64,000 nt of DNA from Sphingomonas endophytica (GCF_014199415.1 NZ_JACIJN010000005.1:1-64000), one strand, 5' to 3'. Positions 1 through 9,044 are shown, counted from the stretch's first letter. Translations and numbers: made by a program. Notes: generated from the letters alone by a model not told the origin.

Positions 1-172
1 GCAATCGAACACCGCTCCTCGAGCGTAAGCTGACGATATCTCGACATGGCAGCACCTGTCTCAGGTGTTGCACTTCGTTTGTGAACTCAGGGGGGCGACG
101 TTGAAAGAGTTAGCCCTTCACTGCAACCTCACCGTCACACCGGCCTGCGGCATAACGAGGTAAGCCAAAGCC

Positions 173-247
173 GTCATTGCGAGCGGAGCGAAGCAACCCA
201 GGGCGTCCTGGTCCGGCACTGGATTGCTTCGCTACGCTCGCAATGAC
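173..247. repeat. Inverted-repeat element, full copy
   Basis: Two arms of about 29 bp (173-201 and 219-247) are near-perfect reverse complements around a 17-base spacer. The arm begins GTCATTGCGAGCG and includes GCGAAGCAA. The same arm recurs alone at 3481-3508 and 63172-63200, so this is a dispersed family. It lies in non-coding DNA and could fold into a long hairpin. Similar intergenic palindromes are common in sphingomonad genomes; a function such as termination or mRNA stabilisation is inference only. Confidence 0.75.
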
Positions 248-274
248 GAGCTACCTACAGTCCTATCCCCACCC

Positions 275-388
275 CGTTCGTCTCGAGCAGGGATCGAGCC
301 TGCCGAGAGCCCGTGTCGAGAGACAGCCACCGCGCGGAACCTCTCGACACGCCGTCTCGACAGGCTCGACGGCTGCTCGAGACGAACG
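275..388. repeat. Long imperfect inverted repeat
   Basis: The outer 16 bases at 275-290 (CGTTCGTCTCGAGCAG) are the exact reverse complement of 373-388. The inner parts (GATCGAGCCTG... and ...CAGGCTCGAC) also pair imperfectly, so the whole 114 bases can form one large hairpin. No gene is supported here. It ends 20 bases from the stop codon of the DUF2491 gene and may act as its terminator, but there is no clear T-run. Bases 1-172 hold nothing I can identify. Confidence 0.65.
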
Positions 389-408
389 GCAAGGTTGCGC
401 CCCACCCG

Positions 409-1050
409 CTACGCACTGAACTCCGCCGGCGACAACGGCAGCCCGATCATGATGTCATGCGTCGTATCGCCTCCCTCCGGCCGCGCCGACAGCGCGAGCA
501 ACAGCTCCTGCCCCTCCGGCGCCAGATCGCGGACGTAGAGCATGCATTGCTGACGAATATGCTTCACCGGGTCGCCGTCGCGCTCGTAATAGAGCGCTTC
601 CCACAATTGCACCGGCGGCTGCACCCGCTCGTCGCCATCGTACCAGAAGCGGCGGAAGGGCGGCAGCCCGGCCTCGTTCCACACCGGCTGGCTCAGCCGC
701 TCGCGGAACGCCGCATCGTCCCACCCGCCAGTCGCATAGGTTGACGACCACGGCCGGAACAATGTGAAATCATCGGCGTCCGACCCGTCGGGCTGCTGGC
801 TGACCGCCTGCAGCATCAATTCGTCATCGGTGTAGAAACGGTGGACGTACCCGCCGCCGTCGTCGAGCTTGATGATCCCCTGCGCGGTGATCTCCAGCGT
901 GTCGCGGTCGAGCGTGAAGGTGCCGCCGGCCAGCCGCCGCCACGCCAGTGCGTCGAGCCGCACCATCCGGCCGATCGTCACGTCGCGCACCACCGCCACC
1001 GCGCTCTTGGCTTCGTCGCGTCCGCCGCCGAACAGGCTGCCGAAGATCAT
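409..1050 (-). CDS. yjfK: DUF2491 family protein (YjfK-like)
   Basis: 213 aa, with no signal peptide or membrane segment. The N-terminus contains an SLFGGGRDE stretch, and the body reads like the DUF2491 family, to which E. coli YjfK belongs. The biochemical role of the family is unknown. Identification is strengthened by context: the gene is divergent from homologues of yjfI, yjfJ and yjfC, and these genes keep company in enterobacteria. The start at 1050 leaves about 90 bases to the divergent DUF2170 start, enough for back-to-back promoters. Family assignment is from recognition of the cluster and sequence style; molecular function is not claimed. Confidence 0.8.
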   Translation of the reverse strand: MIFGSLFGGGRDEAKSAVAVVRDVTIGRMVRLDALAWRRLAGGTFTLDRDTLEITAQGIIKLDDGGGYVHRFYTDDELMLQAVSQQPDGSDADDFTLFRPWSSTYATGGWDDAAFRERLSQPVWNEAGLPPFRRFWYDGDERVQPPVQLWEALYYERDGDPVKHIRQQCMLYVRDLAPEGQELLLALSARPEGGDTTHDIMIGLPLSPAEFSA

Positions 1051-1139
1051 GTCGCGCGCATTCCCGTGTGCCCATCCACCTTGCCAAAGGCTGCGGGCTT
1101 ATGCTTGGAGTGTCAAGCACGGGCGAGAGGGCAAAAAGC

Positions 1140-1565
1140 GTGGACGATACGGCACGGGTGTGGACGATCGGGCGGCTGGCCGAGGCGCTGGGCGCCGGCG
1201 AGCACAGCGCGGAACTCAGCGTCGAGCGCGTCGGCGACGTGCTGCGCGTGACGATGCACGATCACGGCGATCTGGCGGTGTTCCTGAGCGTTGCGGGCGA
1301 GCAGATCGTCGTTTCCAGCCTATTGTGGCCGGTCGCCGAGATGGACGATGCCGCCGCCTTCAACCACTTCCTGCTCAAGGCGCAGAAGCTGGTGCCCTTG
1401 TCCAATTTCGCGATCACCGAGGTCGACGGGCGTGAATATTACGAGCTGATCGGCGAGCTTTCGATCGAATCGACGCTGCGCACGATCCTGATCGAACTGC
1501 GCGTGCTGGCGCATAACGCGCTGGATGCCGCCGCCGATCTGCGCCACGCCTTCGCCGCTGCCTGA
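1140..1565 (+). CDS. yjfI: DUF2170 family protein (YjfI-like)
   Basis: About 141 aa of small soluble protein; the fold resembles the type III secretion chaperone-like DUF2170 family that includes E. coli YjfI (about 133 aa). I prefer the GTG at 1140, preceded by GAGAGG at suitable spacing; an in-frame ATG at 1101 would add 13 residues. It lies 13 bases upstream of the PspA-like gene, so the two are probably co-transcribed. No catalytic motif is visible. A part in the envelope-stress/PspA unit encoded here is inference from linkage. Confidence 0.8.
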   Translation: MDDTARVWTIGRLAEALGAGEHSAELSVERVGDVLRVTMHDHGDLAVFLSVAGEQIVVSSLLWPVAEMDDAAAFNHFLLKAQKLVPLSNFAITEVDGREYYELIGELSIESTLRTILIELRVLAHNALDAAADLRHAFAAA

Positions 1566-1578
1566 GGAATACTGACCG

Positions 1579-2307
1579 ATGTCGATGTGGAAGCAATTCG
1601 TCACGCTGATCCGCGGCACCGCGCATGAGGCGGGCCAGTCGGTGGTCGACGCGCGTGCGCTGACGATCCTCGACCAGCAGCTCCGCGATGCCGGCACCGC
1701 GCAGGCCAAGGCGCGCGACGATCTCGCGACCGTCACCGCCAAGCGCCGGCTGATCGAAAAGGATATCGAGCAGCTCTCGGCGCAACGCGACAAATACGAA
1801 GCGTCGGCGCGCGCCGCGATGGGCCGCGGCGACATGGACCTCGCACGCGAGGTCGCCGAGCGGCTGGCGCAGATCGAGCGCGAGCTGAACGCCAAGACCC
1901 CGCAGGTCGCCGACATGCGCACCGCCGAAGACCGGATGCGCGGGATCATCAAGCAGGGCGACGGCAAGATCGAGGCGCTGCGCCGCGAGGTCGACGTCGT
2001 CCGCGCCAACGAAAGCGTCCAGCAGGCGCAGGCGCAGATCGCCAGCAACACGCACGGCGCGCAGTCGCAACTGGGCTCCGCCGCCGACAGCCTCGCGCGG
2101 CTCAAGGAGCGGCAGGCGGTGCGCGAGGAGAAGTTCCGCGCCTCGGCCGAGCTGGAGGACATGCGCACGGGCGCCGACCTCGACGCCAAGCTGGAGCGCG
2201 CCGGTCTGTTGCCGGGCGCGTCGAGCGCCGACGACATCCTCGCCCGCCTGTCCGCCCCGCGCGACGGCGGCGAAGCCAAACGGCTCGACGACAAATCCGG
2301 CGGCTGA
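1579..2307 (+). CDS. yjfJ: PspA/IM30 (ESCRT-III-like) family protein, YjfJ-like
   Basis: 242 aa, almost entirely charged heptad-like helix (for example KRRLIEKDIEQLSAQRDKYE, residues about 55-75), as in PspA/IM30/Vipp1 membrane-remodelling proteins. The N-terminus (MSMWKQFVTLIRGTAHEAG) could form the amphipathic membrane-binding helix. The last 30 residues are a flexible acidic/charged tail. It is third in the yjf-type set and only 6 bases separate its stop from the ATP-grasp gene. Family members assemble on stressed inner membrane; that role is known for the family, not shown here. No PspF-like activator is encoded in this window. Confidence 0.88.
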   Translation: MSMWKQFVTLIRGTAHEAGQSVVDARALTILDQQLRDAGTAQAKARDDLATVTAKRRLIEKDIEQLSAQRDKYEASARAAMGRGDMDLAREVAERLAQIERELNAKTPQVADMRTAEDRMRGIIKQGDGKIEALRREVDVVRANESVQQAQAQIASNTHGAQSQLGSAADSLARLKERQAVREEKFRASAELEDMRTGADLDAKLERAGLLPGASSADDILARLSAPRDGGEAKRLDDKSGG

Positions 2308-2313
2308 TCCTAC

Positions 2314-3477
2314 GTGGAACGCATCGTCACCGGTGAGCGTGCCGGGTGGGAGGAGACCGCCCGGTCGATGGGCTTCACCTTCCATCACATGGATGGTGAG
2401 CGTTATTGGGACGAGCGCGCCTATTACCGCTTCTCGCTCGACGAAATCGAACGCGGGATCGAGACGCCGAGCGCAGAGCTGCACTATTTTTGCCGCGATC
2501 TGGTCACCGAGGTGGTCGGAAGCGACACGCTGATGCACCGGCTCGCGATCCCCGACGCGATGCGTGACGTGGTCGCTGCCTCGTGGAAGGCGGACGCGCC
2601 CTCGCTCTACGGCCGCTTCGACTTCGCCTTTGACGGCACCGGCCCGGCCAAGCTGCTGGAATACAACGCCGATACCCCGACGAGCATCTACGAGACCGCG
2701 CTGTTCCAGTGGCAATGGCTGGAGGACCGCATCGCCGACGGTACGCTCCCGGCGGACGCCGACCAGTACAACCGCCTCCACGACGCGCTGGTCGCGCGGT
2801 TCGGCGCGCTGCTAACCCCCGGAAGTACCTTGCATTTCGCCAGCGTCGCCGATCACGAGGAAGACCGGCAGACCGTCCGCTACCTTGAGGATACCGCGCG
2901 GCAGGCCGGGCTCGACCCGGCGTTCGTCGCGATCGACCGGATCGGTGTCGACGGCGACGGCCAGTTCGTCGACGAGGAAAATGTCCTGATTGCAGCGCTG
3001 TTCAAGCTCTACCCGTGGGAGGACATGCTGCGCGAACCCTATGCCGCGCACCTGCCTGCGACCAAGACCATGTTCCTCGAACCGGCCTGGAAAGCGATCC
3101 TGTCGAACAAGGGCATGCTCCCCCTGCTCTGGGAACGCCACCGCGGCCACCCCAACCTCCTCCCCGCCGCCTTCGCCGACGATGCCGCGGGCGTCGCGGC
3201 GATCGGCGACCGCTTCGTCCGCAAGCCGCTGTTCTCGCGCGAAGGCTGGGACATCGAACTCCACGACGGCACGGCGGAGGATCGCGGCCCCGAAGGCGGC
3301 TATGGCGAGGAAGGCCATATCGTCCAGGCGCTCAGCCCGCTGCCGGTGTTCGACGGGCAACATGCGGTGATCGGGTCATGGATCGTCGGCGACGAGCCGG
3401 TCGCGCTGTCGATCCGCGAGGACGACGGCCCGATCACTCGCGACCTCGCCCGCTTCGTCCCGCACGCGATTATCTAA
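2314..3477 (+). CDS. yjfC: Glutathionylspermidine synthase-like ATP-grasp protein (YjfC-like)
   Basis: 387 aa, close to E. coli YjfC (about 386 aa). The C-terminal glutathionylspermidine synthetase fold is visible: EYNADTPTS near residue 110, RKPLFSREGWD near 305, and GSWIVGDEP followed by SIREDDGPIT near 350. These match the ATP/Mg binding segments of the synthetase domain. There is no amidase domain as in full GspSA, so this is the synthetase-only type. The family would ligate an amine to a glutathione-like or peptide carboxylate; the true substrate is unknown. Start is a GTG 6 bases after the yjfJ-like stop, so this is one operon. Confidence 0.88.
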   Translation: MERIVTGERAGWEETARSMGFTFHHMDGERYWDERAYYRFSLDEIERGIETPSAELHYFCRDLVTEVVGSDTLMHRLAIPDAMRDVVAASWKADAPSLYGRFDFAFDGTGPAKLLEYNADTPTSIYETALFQWQWLEDRIADGTLPADADQYNRLHDALVARFGALLTPGSTLHFASVADHEEDRQTVRYLEDTARQAGLDPAFVAIDRIGVDGDGQFVDEENVLIAALFKLYPWEDMLREPYAAHLPATKTMFLEPAWKAILSNKGMLPLLWERHRGHPNLLPAAFADDAAGVAAIGDRFVRKPLFSREGWDIELHDGTAEDRGPEGGYGEEGHIVQALSPLPVFDGQHAVIGSWIVGDEPVALSIREDDGPITRDLARFVPHAII

Positions 3478-3480
3478 CCC

Positions 3481-3508
3481 GTCATTGCTACGCTACGCTC
3501 GCAATGAC
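3481..3508. repeat. Inverted-repeat family, single-arm copy
   Basis: This copy begins GTCATTG and ends CGCTCGCAATGAC, matching parts of both arms of the element at 173-247 with the middle lost. It sits between two convergent genes (yjfC-like and the VOC protein) with 3-4 bases on either side, so it fills the whole intergenic gap and may serve as a shared transcription end. Confidence 0.65.
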
Positions 3509-3512
3509 GATC

Positions 3513-3944
3513 CTACCGCTTGGCCACTACCCCGCGGCGGTCGCTGACCTCCAGCCAATAGCCGTCCGGGTCCTGCGTATAGATCTGCCGCACGCCGTCG
3601 AAGCGCGTCTGCATTGTCCGCGGCTTGCCCGCCAGATCGGTCCACGGCCGCTGGTGCGCGTCGAGCCACGCGGTCACGCTCGCCAGATCGTCGACATGGA
3701 TCGCGACATGCTCGGCGATGTTCGACGGCTTGGGCGCAGTCCGTCCGTCGAGGATGTGCATCGCAAAGCCGTTGCCGAGATCGATCCAGCGCCGGTTCGG
3801 CAACGGCTGCTTGATGAGCCGGAGCCCGAACGCCTCGTGGTAGAAGGTCGCGCTGCGATCGATATCGGACGCCTGGATTGCGACATGCTCGCCCCGCGCG
3901 GCGGCGGCGAGGACGAACAGGGCGGACAACAACGACATGGGCAA
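3513..3944 (-). CDS. Secreted VOC (glyoxalase/bleomycin-resistance fold) protein
   Basis: 143 aa. A short hydrophobic N-terminus (MPMSLLSALFVLAAAARG) reads as a signal peptide. The rest is one vicinal-oxygen-chelate domain with two beta-alpha-beta-beta-beta halves: EHVAIQASD near residue 19, EHVAIHVDD near 82 and YWLEVSD near 131. The two His and the late Glu are the usual metal ligands. VOC proteins range from glyoxalase I to dioxygenases and antibiotic-binding proteins; substrate cannot be told. Export of a VOC protein is somewhat unusual. It is transcribed toward the yjfC-like gene. Confidence 0.75.
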   Translation of the reverse strand: MPMSLLSALFVLAAAARGEHVAIQASDIDRSATFYHEAFGLRLIKQPLPNRRWIDLGNGFAMHILDGRTAPKPSNIAEHVAIHVDDLASVTAWLDAHQRPWTDLAGKPRTMQTRFDGVRQIYTQDPDGYWLEVSDRRGVVAKR

Positions 3945-4017
3945 CGCTCCACGGCAGATGAAGCGCTACGCTATCGTCCTTTTCGCGCTACGTCAGCACG
4001 ATGATGGTCGCACCGGC

Positions 4018-4500
4018 CTATCGCTGCCGTAACGTCACCGTCAGCCCGCCATCGCCCTTGATCGTCTTCACGCTGCCCGGCGCGATCGGCACGGTGTCGG
4101 AAAACGAGACGGTCCGCGTCCCGCCGCCACACGCATCGCCTTCAATCCGCCGCTCCCACGAGCCCCGGATCGTGACGACGGTCGCCGTGGCGTCGCGCAT
4201 CGACAGGCCGAGCGACAGCGCCTCGCGCTCGCTGCTGCCGTACCCGCGTTCCGCGGTCGAACATCGTTCGGCAGGCGCATCGCTTTGCCGCCGATCGATC
4301 GACGCACCGGCGTCGGTCGACACGCGCATCGGCCCCGACCACAACAACTGACTGCCGCCCCGCACCTCGACGTCGAACGTCACTGACCGAAACGCGGCGC
4401 GCTGCGTCGAGAGCGGATAGGCATGTGAAGGCGCATAGACCGGTGGTGGGGCGATCGCCACGCCCTGCGTCGCCAACAACCAGAGGATCGCTTTCGTCAT
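4018..4500 (-). CDS. Hypothetical secreted protein
   Basis: 160 aa. The N-terminus MTKAILWLLATQGVAIA looks like a short signal peptide, followed by a Pro/Ala stretch and a beta-rich body. Three cysteines (near residues 97 and 136 and in the AERCSTAERG context) could form disulfides in the periplasm. I recognise no family. It has no close operon partner: 73 bases separate its stop from the VOC gene start. Coding is supported by codon use and the signal-like start, not by homology. Bases 4501-4721 hold nothing I can name. Confidence 0.6.
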   Translation of the reverse strand: MTKAILWLLATQGVAIAPPPVYAPSHAYPLSTQRAAFRSVTFDVEVRGGSQLLWSGPMRVSTDAGASIDRRQSDAPAERCSTAERGYGSSEREALSLGLSMRDATATVVTIRGSWERRIEGDACGGGTRTVSFSDTVPIAPGSVKTIKGDGGLTVTLRQR

Positions 4501-4721
4501 CCACCTTATCCGTCATGCCGTTCTGGCGGGCACCGTGACGTGCGACCCATAAGAAAGTGTTACAAAACCGATCGTTGCCGGTGCGACCGGCTTCGGCGCC
4601 AGCCCGGCGACGGCCTGTCCTACACCGTCCCACATCCGGCATCACGCCGGGATGATGCCGCCGCCCCTCCCGGACCGTCACCCCGCCAGCGTCTCAACAT
4701 TCGCAACATTCGCCGGTCAGG

Positions 4722-7700
4722 TCACGCCGCCGCGCGCAGCGGCGCCGGCGTCGCGGGCACCTCGGCGACCGCGACGCTGCCGGTCCGCTCCAGCTTGCCC
4801 CAGCCGACCTTCGGCCCGGTCGCGGCGACGTACAGCGCGCGCAGCACTACCGCGTAGAGCAGCTGCCGATAGCCGAACCGCTGCATCAGCAACCGCAGCG
4901 CCGGGAAGCGCGCCTCGCGCCCGTCGAGCCGGTAGGCGATCCACCCGCACGCCAGATCGACCGCCGCGAACGCCGCCCAGAACGCCACCACGGTCAGCGC
5001 GTCGCCGCCCGCCGCATCCCAGCCGCGATCATGGACGCGCCACGCCGTCCCGCCGACGCCGAGCAGCAGCGCGATGTCGATCAGCGGCGCGGCGAGCGTG
5101 AACAGGAACTGGAACACCAACGCCTGCGGCAAGCCGATGCGCCCCAGCCCGCCGCGCCGCCCGAGCGCACCGCGATGCTTCCACAGGCATTGCAGCGTCC
5201 CGAACGCCCAGCGGAAACGTTGCTTGAACAAGGCACGCACCGTCTCGGGCGCCTCGGTCCAGGCGATCGCGTCATTGTCGCACGCCACGCGCCATCCGGC
5301 GCGCTGCACCGCGATCGTCAGATCCTGGTCCTCGGCGAGCGTGTCCTCGGGATACCCGCCGACCGCGTCGAGCGCGGTGCGCCGCCACGCGCCGACCGCG
5401 CCCGGCACCACCGTCACCGCGCCGAGCGCCAGCAACGCGCGCCGCTCGAGATTCTGCGCCGTGACATATTCGAGCGCCTGCCAGCGGCTGATGAGGTTGG
5501 TGCGGTTGCCGACCTTGGCGTTCCCCGCCACCGCGCCGATCGACGGGTCGGCGAACCAGCGCGTCAGCCGCGCAATCGTCTCTGGCTCGAACTGCGTGTC
5601 GGCGTCGAGCGCGATCACCACATCGCCGCGCGCCTGCGCCAAAGCGGTGTTGAGCGCACGCGCCTTGCCGCCGTTCGCCAGCGTCAGCAGCCGGACGCGC
5701 GGGTCGATCGCGAACGCCGCCTGCACGACGTCGCTGGTTCCGTCGGTGGAGCCATCGTCGATCACGATCACCTCGACGCGCGGCCCGGTGCTGGCGAGGA
5801 TGCGGCGCACCGACGCCTCGATCACGCGCGCCTCGTTGAACGCGGGGATCAGCACCGAAACGAAGGTCGGCACCAGATGCGGCGCAGGCTCGGGCGCCGC
5901 CTCGCGACGCCGCCGCCACAGCGCCAGCCCGGTCAGGGCGACCGCGCGCGCGATGCCGATCGCGATCACCACCGCGAACAGCGCCGCCCCGGCATCGCGC
6001 AGCCATGCCAGTCCGTCGAACAGTCCGCGCGTCCCCGCCGCATCCGCCGCCGCCGAGCCCCGCAGCCGCGGCATCACCGCCGCGGGCGAGAGCCGCGCGA
6101 GCGTCGAGACGGGCACGAACTCATACCCCCGCGCCCGTAGCCCGCTGATGATCAGCGGCAGCGCGCGCAGCGTCTGCGTCCGGTCGCCGCCCGAATCGTG
6201 GAGCAGCACGATCTGCGCCGGACGCTCGGCGGTGCCCGCCGCGACCTGCGCGATCACGCGCTCGGCGATCACCGCGGCGGGCGGGCCCTGCCAGTCGAGC
6301 GGATCGACGTTGAGCCCGACCGTCAGATATCCCAGCCGCGCCGCGACCCGCGTCGCGTGCAGCTCGTCGCGGCGATCGGGATCGGCATCGCCGAGGAACG
6401 GCGGGCGGAACAGGGTCAGCGCGCGGCCGGTATATGCCTCGACGATCCGCGCGGTCGCCTTCAGCTCCAGCGCGATCGCCGCCTCCGAACGGTGCGACAG
6501 GTCGGCGTGCGAGGTCGAGTGGTTGCCCAATTCGCTGCCTTGCGCGACGATCCGGCGCAGCAGCGCACCCTGCCCCAGCGCATTGGCGCCGGTGACGAAA
6601 AAGGTCGCGGGCGCGTGTTCGCGCGTCAGCACGTCCAGGATCTGCGGCGTCCACGCCGGATCGGGGCCGTCGTCGAAGGTCAGGGCGATCTGGCGGCGAT
6701 GCGCGCCGGTGCGCTCGACGGTGTCGGGCTGCGGGAGGCGCACGAAGCGCGCGGCGCGGATCAGCCCGTCGCGCCACGTCACCGCGCGCGCGCCCGGTGC
6801 CGCCTCGGCCGTCATGCGCATGATCTCGCCCTGTCCGCGCACCGTGATGCCGGCCGGCGCGGGCACGGTGCGCAGATCGGGCCGCGTAGCGCCGGACAGC
6901 GCCGGCCACACCGACGGATCCTCGCTGCCCAGCCGCCACAGCGCCACCCCGGCCGCGCCGGTGCGCCGCACCACCGCCATCTGGTTGGCGGCGCTGGGGG
7001 CGTCGAGCATCCATACCTCGTGATGCCGGCCGTCGCGGTCATAGGCGAAATGGCTGTTGCCGCTGGCCGGGTCGAACACCGGCTTCACCCCGGCCTGCGC
7101 CGCGATCGCCAGCGCGTCGGGGATCGCGAGCGGCACGGTGGTGCGGCCCTGCCAGTCATAGGCATAGCTGCCGATCGCGACGATCGCCTTGTCCGCGCCG
7201 GCCTGCGCCACCGCCGGCGCGACGACGCGCGCGAACCACGGCTGCGACGCGATCGGCCCCGCCGCCCCGCCCATCCAATGTTCGTCATAGGCCATCAGCA
7301 CCAGCCGGTCGGCGACCGCCGCATAGGCGCGCAGGTCCCAGTCCGGATCGGCGACCGGAGTCGCCAGCGCGACCGTCCAGCCGCGCGGTGCGAAGCGCGC
7401 GCGCAGCTCGCCGAGGAAGATGCGGTAATCACGGTGCGCGCTCGCCGGCAGGCTTTCGAGGTCGAGCATCACCCCCGCCCCGCGCTCGCGCGTCACCAGC
7501 GCGACGATCTGGTCGGCGAAGCGGGCCCGTGCGCCGCGATCGGCGAGCAAGGCGGCGGTGCCCGTACCGTCCCAGCTGCCGTCCGCCGCCGCATTCTGCA
7601 CCATCGGCAGCACGCGCGGGCGATGCGCGGCGCGCGCGAGCACCTGCCGCATGAACGGATCGTCCTCGGCGACGAAGCGGTGATCCGCGCCGGTGACGGT

Positions 7701-8039
7701 CGCGAGCCCGGGTACGAGCCATTCCAGCGCACCGACATGCGCGGCCAGCGATTGCCGCGATGGCGCGTCCCACGGCATGTAGAAGCCCATCGTCCCGCCG
7801 CTCAGCGCCGCGCCGCTCGCCGCTGGCAGCCACGCGCCGGTCGCGACGTCGCGCACCGGTTCCGCCACCGCGGCCTGGGGGGCGTCGGGCAGCGCAAAAC
7901 GCGGTGCCACCGCCGCGACCGGACGCACGACCGCCGCGATCAGCAGCGCGGCGAGCAGCAGCGGCACGGCCACCGCGACGCCCAGCGCCACACGCACCCG
8001 CCGGGCGCGCCGCCCGCTGGCATCGTAGAAAATCGCCAC
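4722..8039 (-). CDS. GH18-like / polysaccharide deacetylase / GT2 glycosyltransferase fusion
   Basis: 1105 aa, three enzymes in one chain. A membrane segment lies at about 17-43. Residues 80-375 form a GH18-type barrel with GVMLDLESLP (Asp193, Glu195 as the last D and E of the chitinase signature). Residues 450-645 form a NodB/CE4 deacetylase: TFDDGPD (Asp456-457), HSTSH (507-511), RPPF (545-548), LLHD (612-615). A second membrane segment lies at about 680-705. Residues 725-1000 are a processive GT2 domain with DDGSTDGT (761), DAD (812-814), ED (903-904) and QRFRW (940-944), then further membrane helices. Such fusions make or trim N-acetylhexosamine polymers at the cell surface; the product here is unknown. 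The gene stands alone. Confidence 0.92.
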   Translation of the reverse strand: MAIFYDASGRRARRVRVALGVAVAVPLLLAALLIAAVVRPVAAVAPRFALPDAPQAAVAEPVRDVATGAWLPAASGAALSGGTMGFYMPWDAPSRQSLAAHVGALEWLVPGLATVTGADHRFVAEDDPFMRQVLARAAHRPRVLPMVQNAAADGSWDGTGTAALLADRGARARFADQIVALVTRERGAGVMLDLESLPASAHRDYRIFLGELRARFAPRGWTVALATPVADPDWDLRAYAAVADRLVLMAYDEHWMGGAAGPIASQPWFARVVAPAVAQAGADKAIVAIGSYAYDWQGRTTVPLAIPDALAIAAQAGVKPVFDPASGNSHFAYDRDGRHHEVWMLDAPSAANQMAVVRRTGAAGVALWRLGSEDPSVWPALSGATRPDLRTVPAPAGITVRGQGEIMRMTAEAAPGARAVTWRDGLIRAARFVRLPQPDTVERTGAHRRQIALTFDDGPDPAWTPQILDVLTREHAPATFFVTGANALGQGALLRRIVAQGSELGNHSTSHADLSHRSEAAIALELKATARIVEAYTGRALTLFRPPFLGDADPDRRDELHATRVAARLGYLTVGLNVDPLDWQGPPAAVIAERVIAQVAAGTAERPAQIVLLHDSGGDRTQTLRALPLIISGLRARGYEFVPVSTLARLSPAAVMPRLRGSAAADAAGTRGLFDGLAWLRDAGAALFAVVIAIGIARAVALTGLALWRRRREAAPEPAPHLVPTFVSVLIPAFNEARVIEASVRRILASTGPRVEVIVIDDGSTDGTSDVVQAAFAIDPRVRLLTLANGGKARALNTALAQARGDVVIALDADTQFEPETIARLTRWFADPSIGAVAGNAKVGNRTNLISRWQALEYVTAQNLERRALLALGAVTVVPGAVGAWRRTALDAVGGYPEDTLAEDQDLTIAVQRAGWRVACDNDAIAWTEAPETVRALFKQRFRWAFGTLQCLWKHRGALGRRGGLGRIGLPQALVFQFLFTLAAPLIDIALLLGVGGTAWRVHDRGWDAAGGDALTVVAFWAAFAAVDLACGWIAYRLDGREARFPALRLLMQRFGYRQLLYAVVLRALYVAATGPKVGWGKLERTGSVAVAEVPATPAPLRAAA

Positions 8040-8117
8040 GCCCGTGTTCGTCCCATCGTTCCGACCGATGGAAGGCCGTTAGCCGGCGTTGACGAAAAAG
8101 CGGTTAACTACAGCGCA

Positions 8118-8858
8118 TCAGACGCTGGTTTCGCCGAGCAGCCAGCCGGCGTCGCGGGTCATCACCCGTTGCTGCCGCGCCGACATCGAGCGCAGCCGGG
8201 CCGGATCGAGCAGCACGAACCGCTGGCGCTCGCGCGAGACGAGCCCGCTTTCAACCATCTGGCGAAAGACGCGGTTCACGTGGACTGCGGTCAGCCCGAG
8301 GTGATCGCCGATCTGCTCCTGCGTCAACGGCATGTCGAAGCCGTCCGCGCCCGCGGCGCCCAGCGCGCGCAACCGTTCCTCGACATCGAGCAGCAACGCC
8401 GCGACCCGCGCGATCGCCGGCGTGCGCCCGATCGCGGCGAGTCGGTCCATCAACGCGACGCGCTCGCGCTGTACGCTGAGGAACATCGCGGCGGCGAAGC
8501 GCGGCGAGGAGGCGAACACCGTGCCGAACGCCGCCAGCGGCACGCGGCTGATCGTCACCGCGGTCAGCGCGGTCAGCGTGTCGGCCGCCTGCGCCAGACA
8601 CATGCTGGGGGTGCCCAGCATATCACCGGGGAGGTGGAATTTGACGATCTGCCGCTCGCCGCCGGGCAGCAGGATCGACGCCCCGACCCATCCGCTCAGC
8701 AGCAGATAGACATAGCGCGGCGCCTCCCCCTCGCGGCGGAGCACGGCATGACGCGGAAAGGACGCCGGCGGCTCGCCCAGCGTACGGACCCGCTCCCTAT
8801 CCTCTTCTGCCAGCGGGATAAATTCCTCGAAACGGTGGAGAGGCAAAGGTTCAGACAC
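8118..8858 (-). CDS. Crp/Fnr family transcriptional regulator
   Basis: 246 aa. Cyclic-nucleotide-binding beta roll at about 25-120 (YVYLLLSGWVGAS, KFHLPGDMLG) and a C-terminal winged helix with LTQEQIGDHLGLTAVHVNRV near 170-190. There is no N-terminal cysteine cluster, so an Fnr-type iron-sulfur sensor is unlikely; the ligand is unknown. I choose the GTG at 8858, preceded by GCGGGAA; a much longer antisense frame continues upstream across the amidohydrolase gene but is not coding. It is divergent from the amidohydrolase (186-base gap) and could regulate it; that is inference. Confidence 0.85.
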   Translation of the reverse strand: MSEPLPLHRFEEFIPLAEEDRERVRTLGEPPASFPRHAVLRREGEAPRYVYLLLSGWVGASILLPGGERQIVKFHLPGDMLGTPSMCLAQAADTLTALTAVTISRVPLAAFGTVFASSPRFAAAMFLSVQRERVALMDRLAAIGRTPAIARVAALLLDVEERLRALGAAGADGFDMPLTQEQIGDHLGLTAVHVNRVFRQMVESGLVSRERQRFVLLDPARLRSMSARQQRVMTRDAGWLLGETSV

Positions 8859-9044
8859 ACGATATTCCCGCAAGATCCAACCGCATCCTAGACACGGTTT
8901 GGCGCAGCCAGCGCTGATCCATTTTATGGCATCGACCACTTTCGCGTGCCGGAACGCGTTGATTTCGCGCAGGACGATTTTCGAGCGTGACGCGCCGCGC
9001 GGATCGCGGCACGGTGGCGGGACAATCAGGGGACATCCACCATC

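Noticed and set aside
6198..8891. 897-residue plus-strand open frame
   Set aside because: Antisense to the GH18-deacetylase-transferase gene and the regulator; no recognisable motif.
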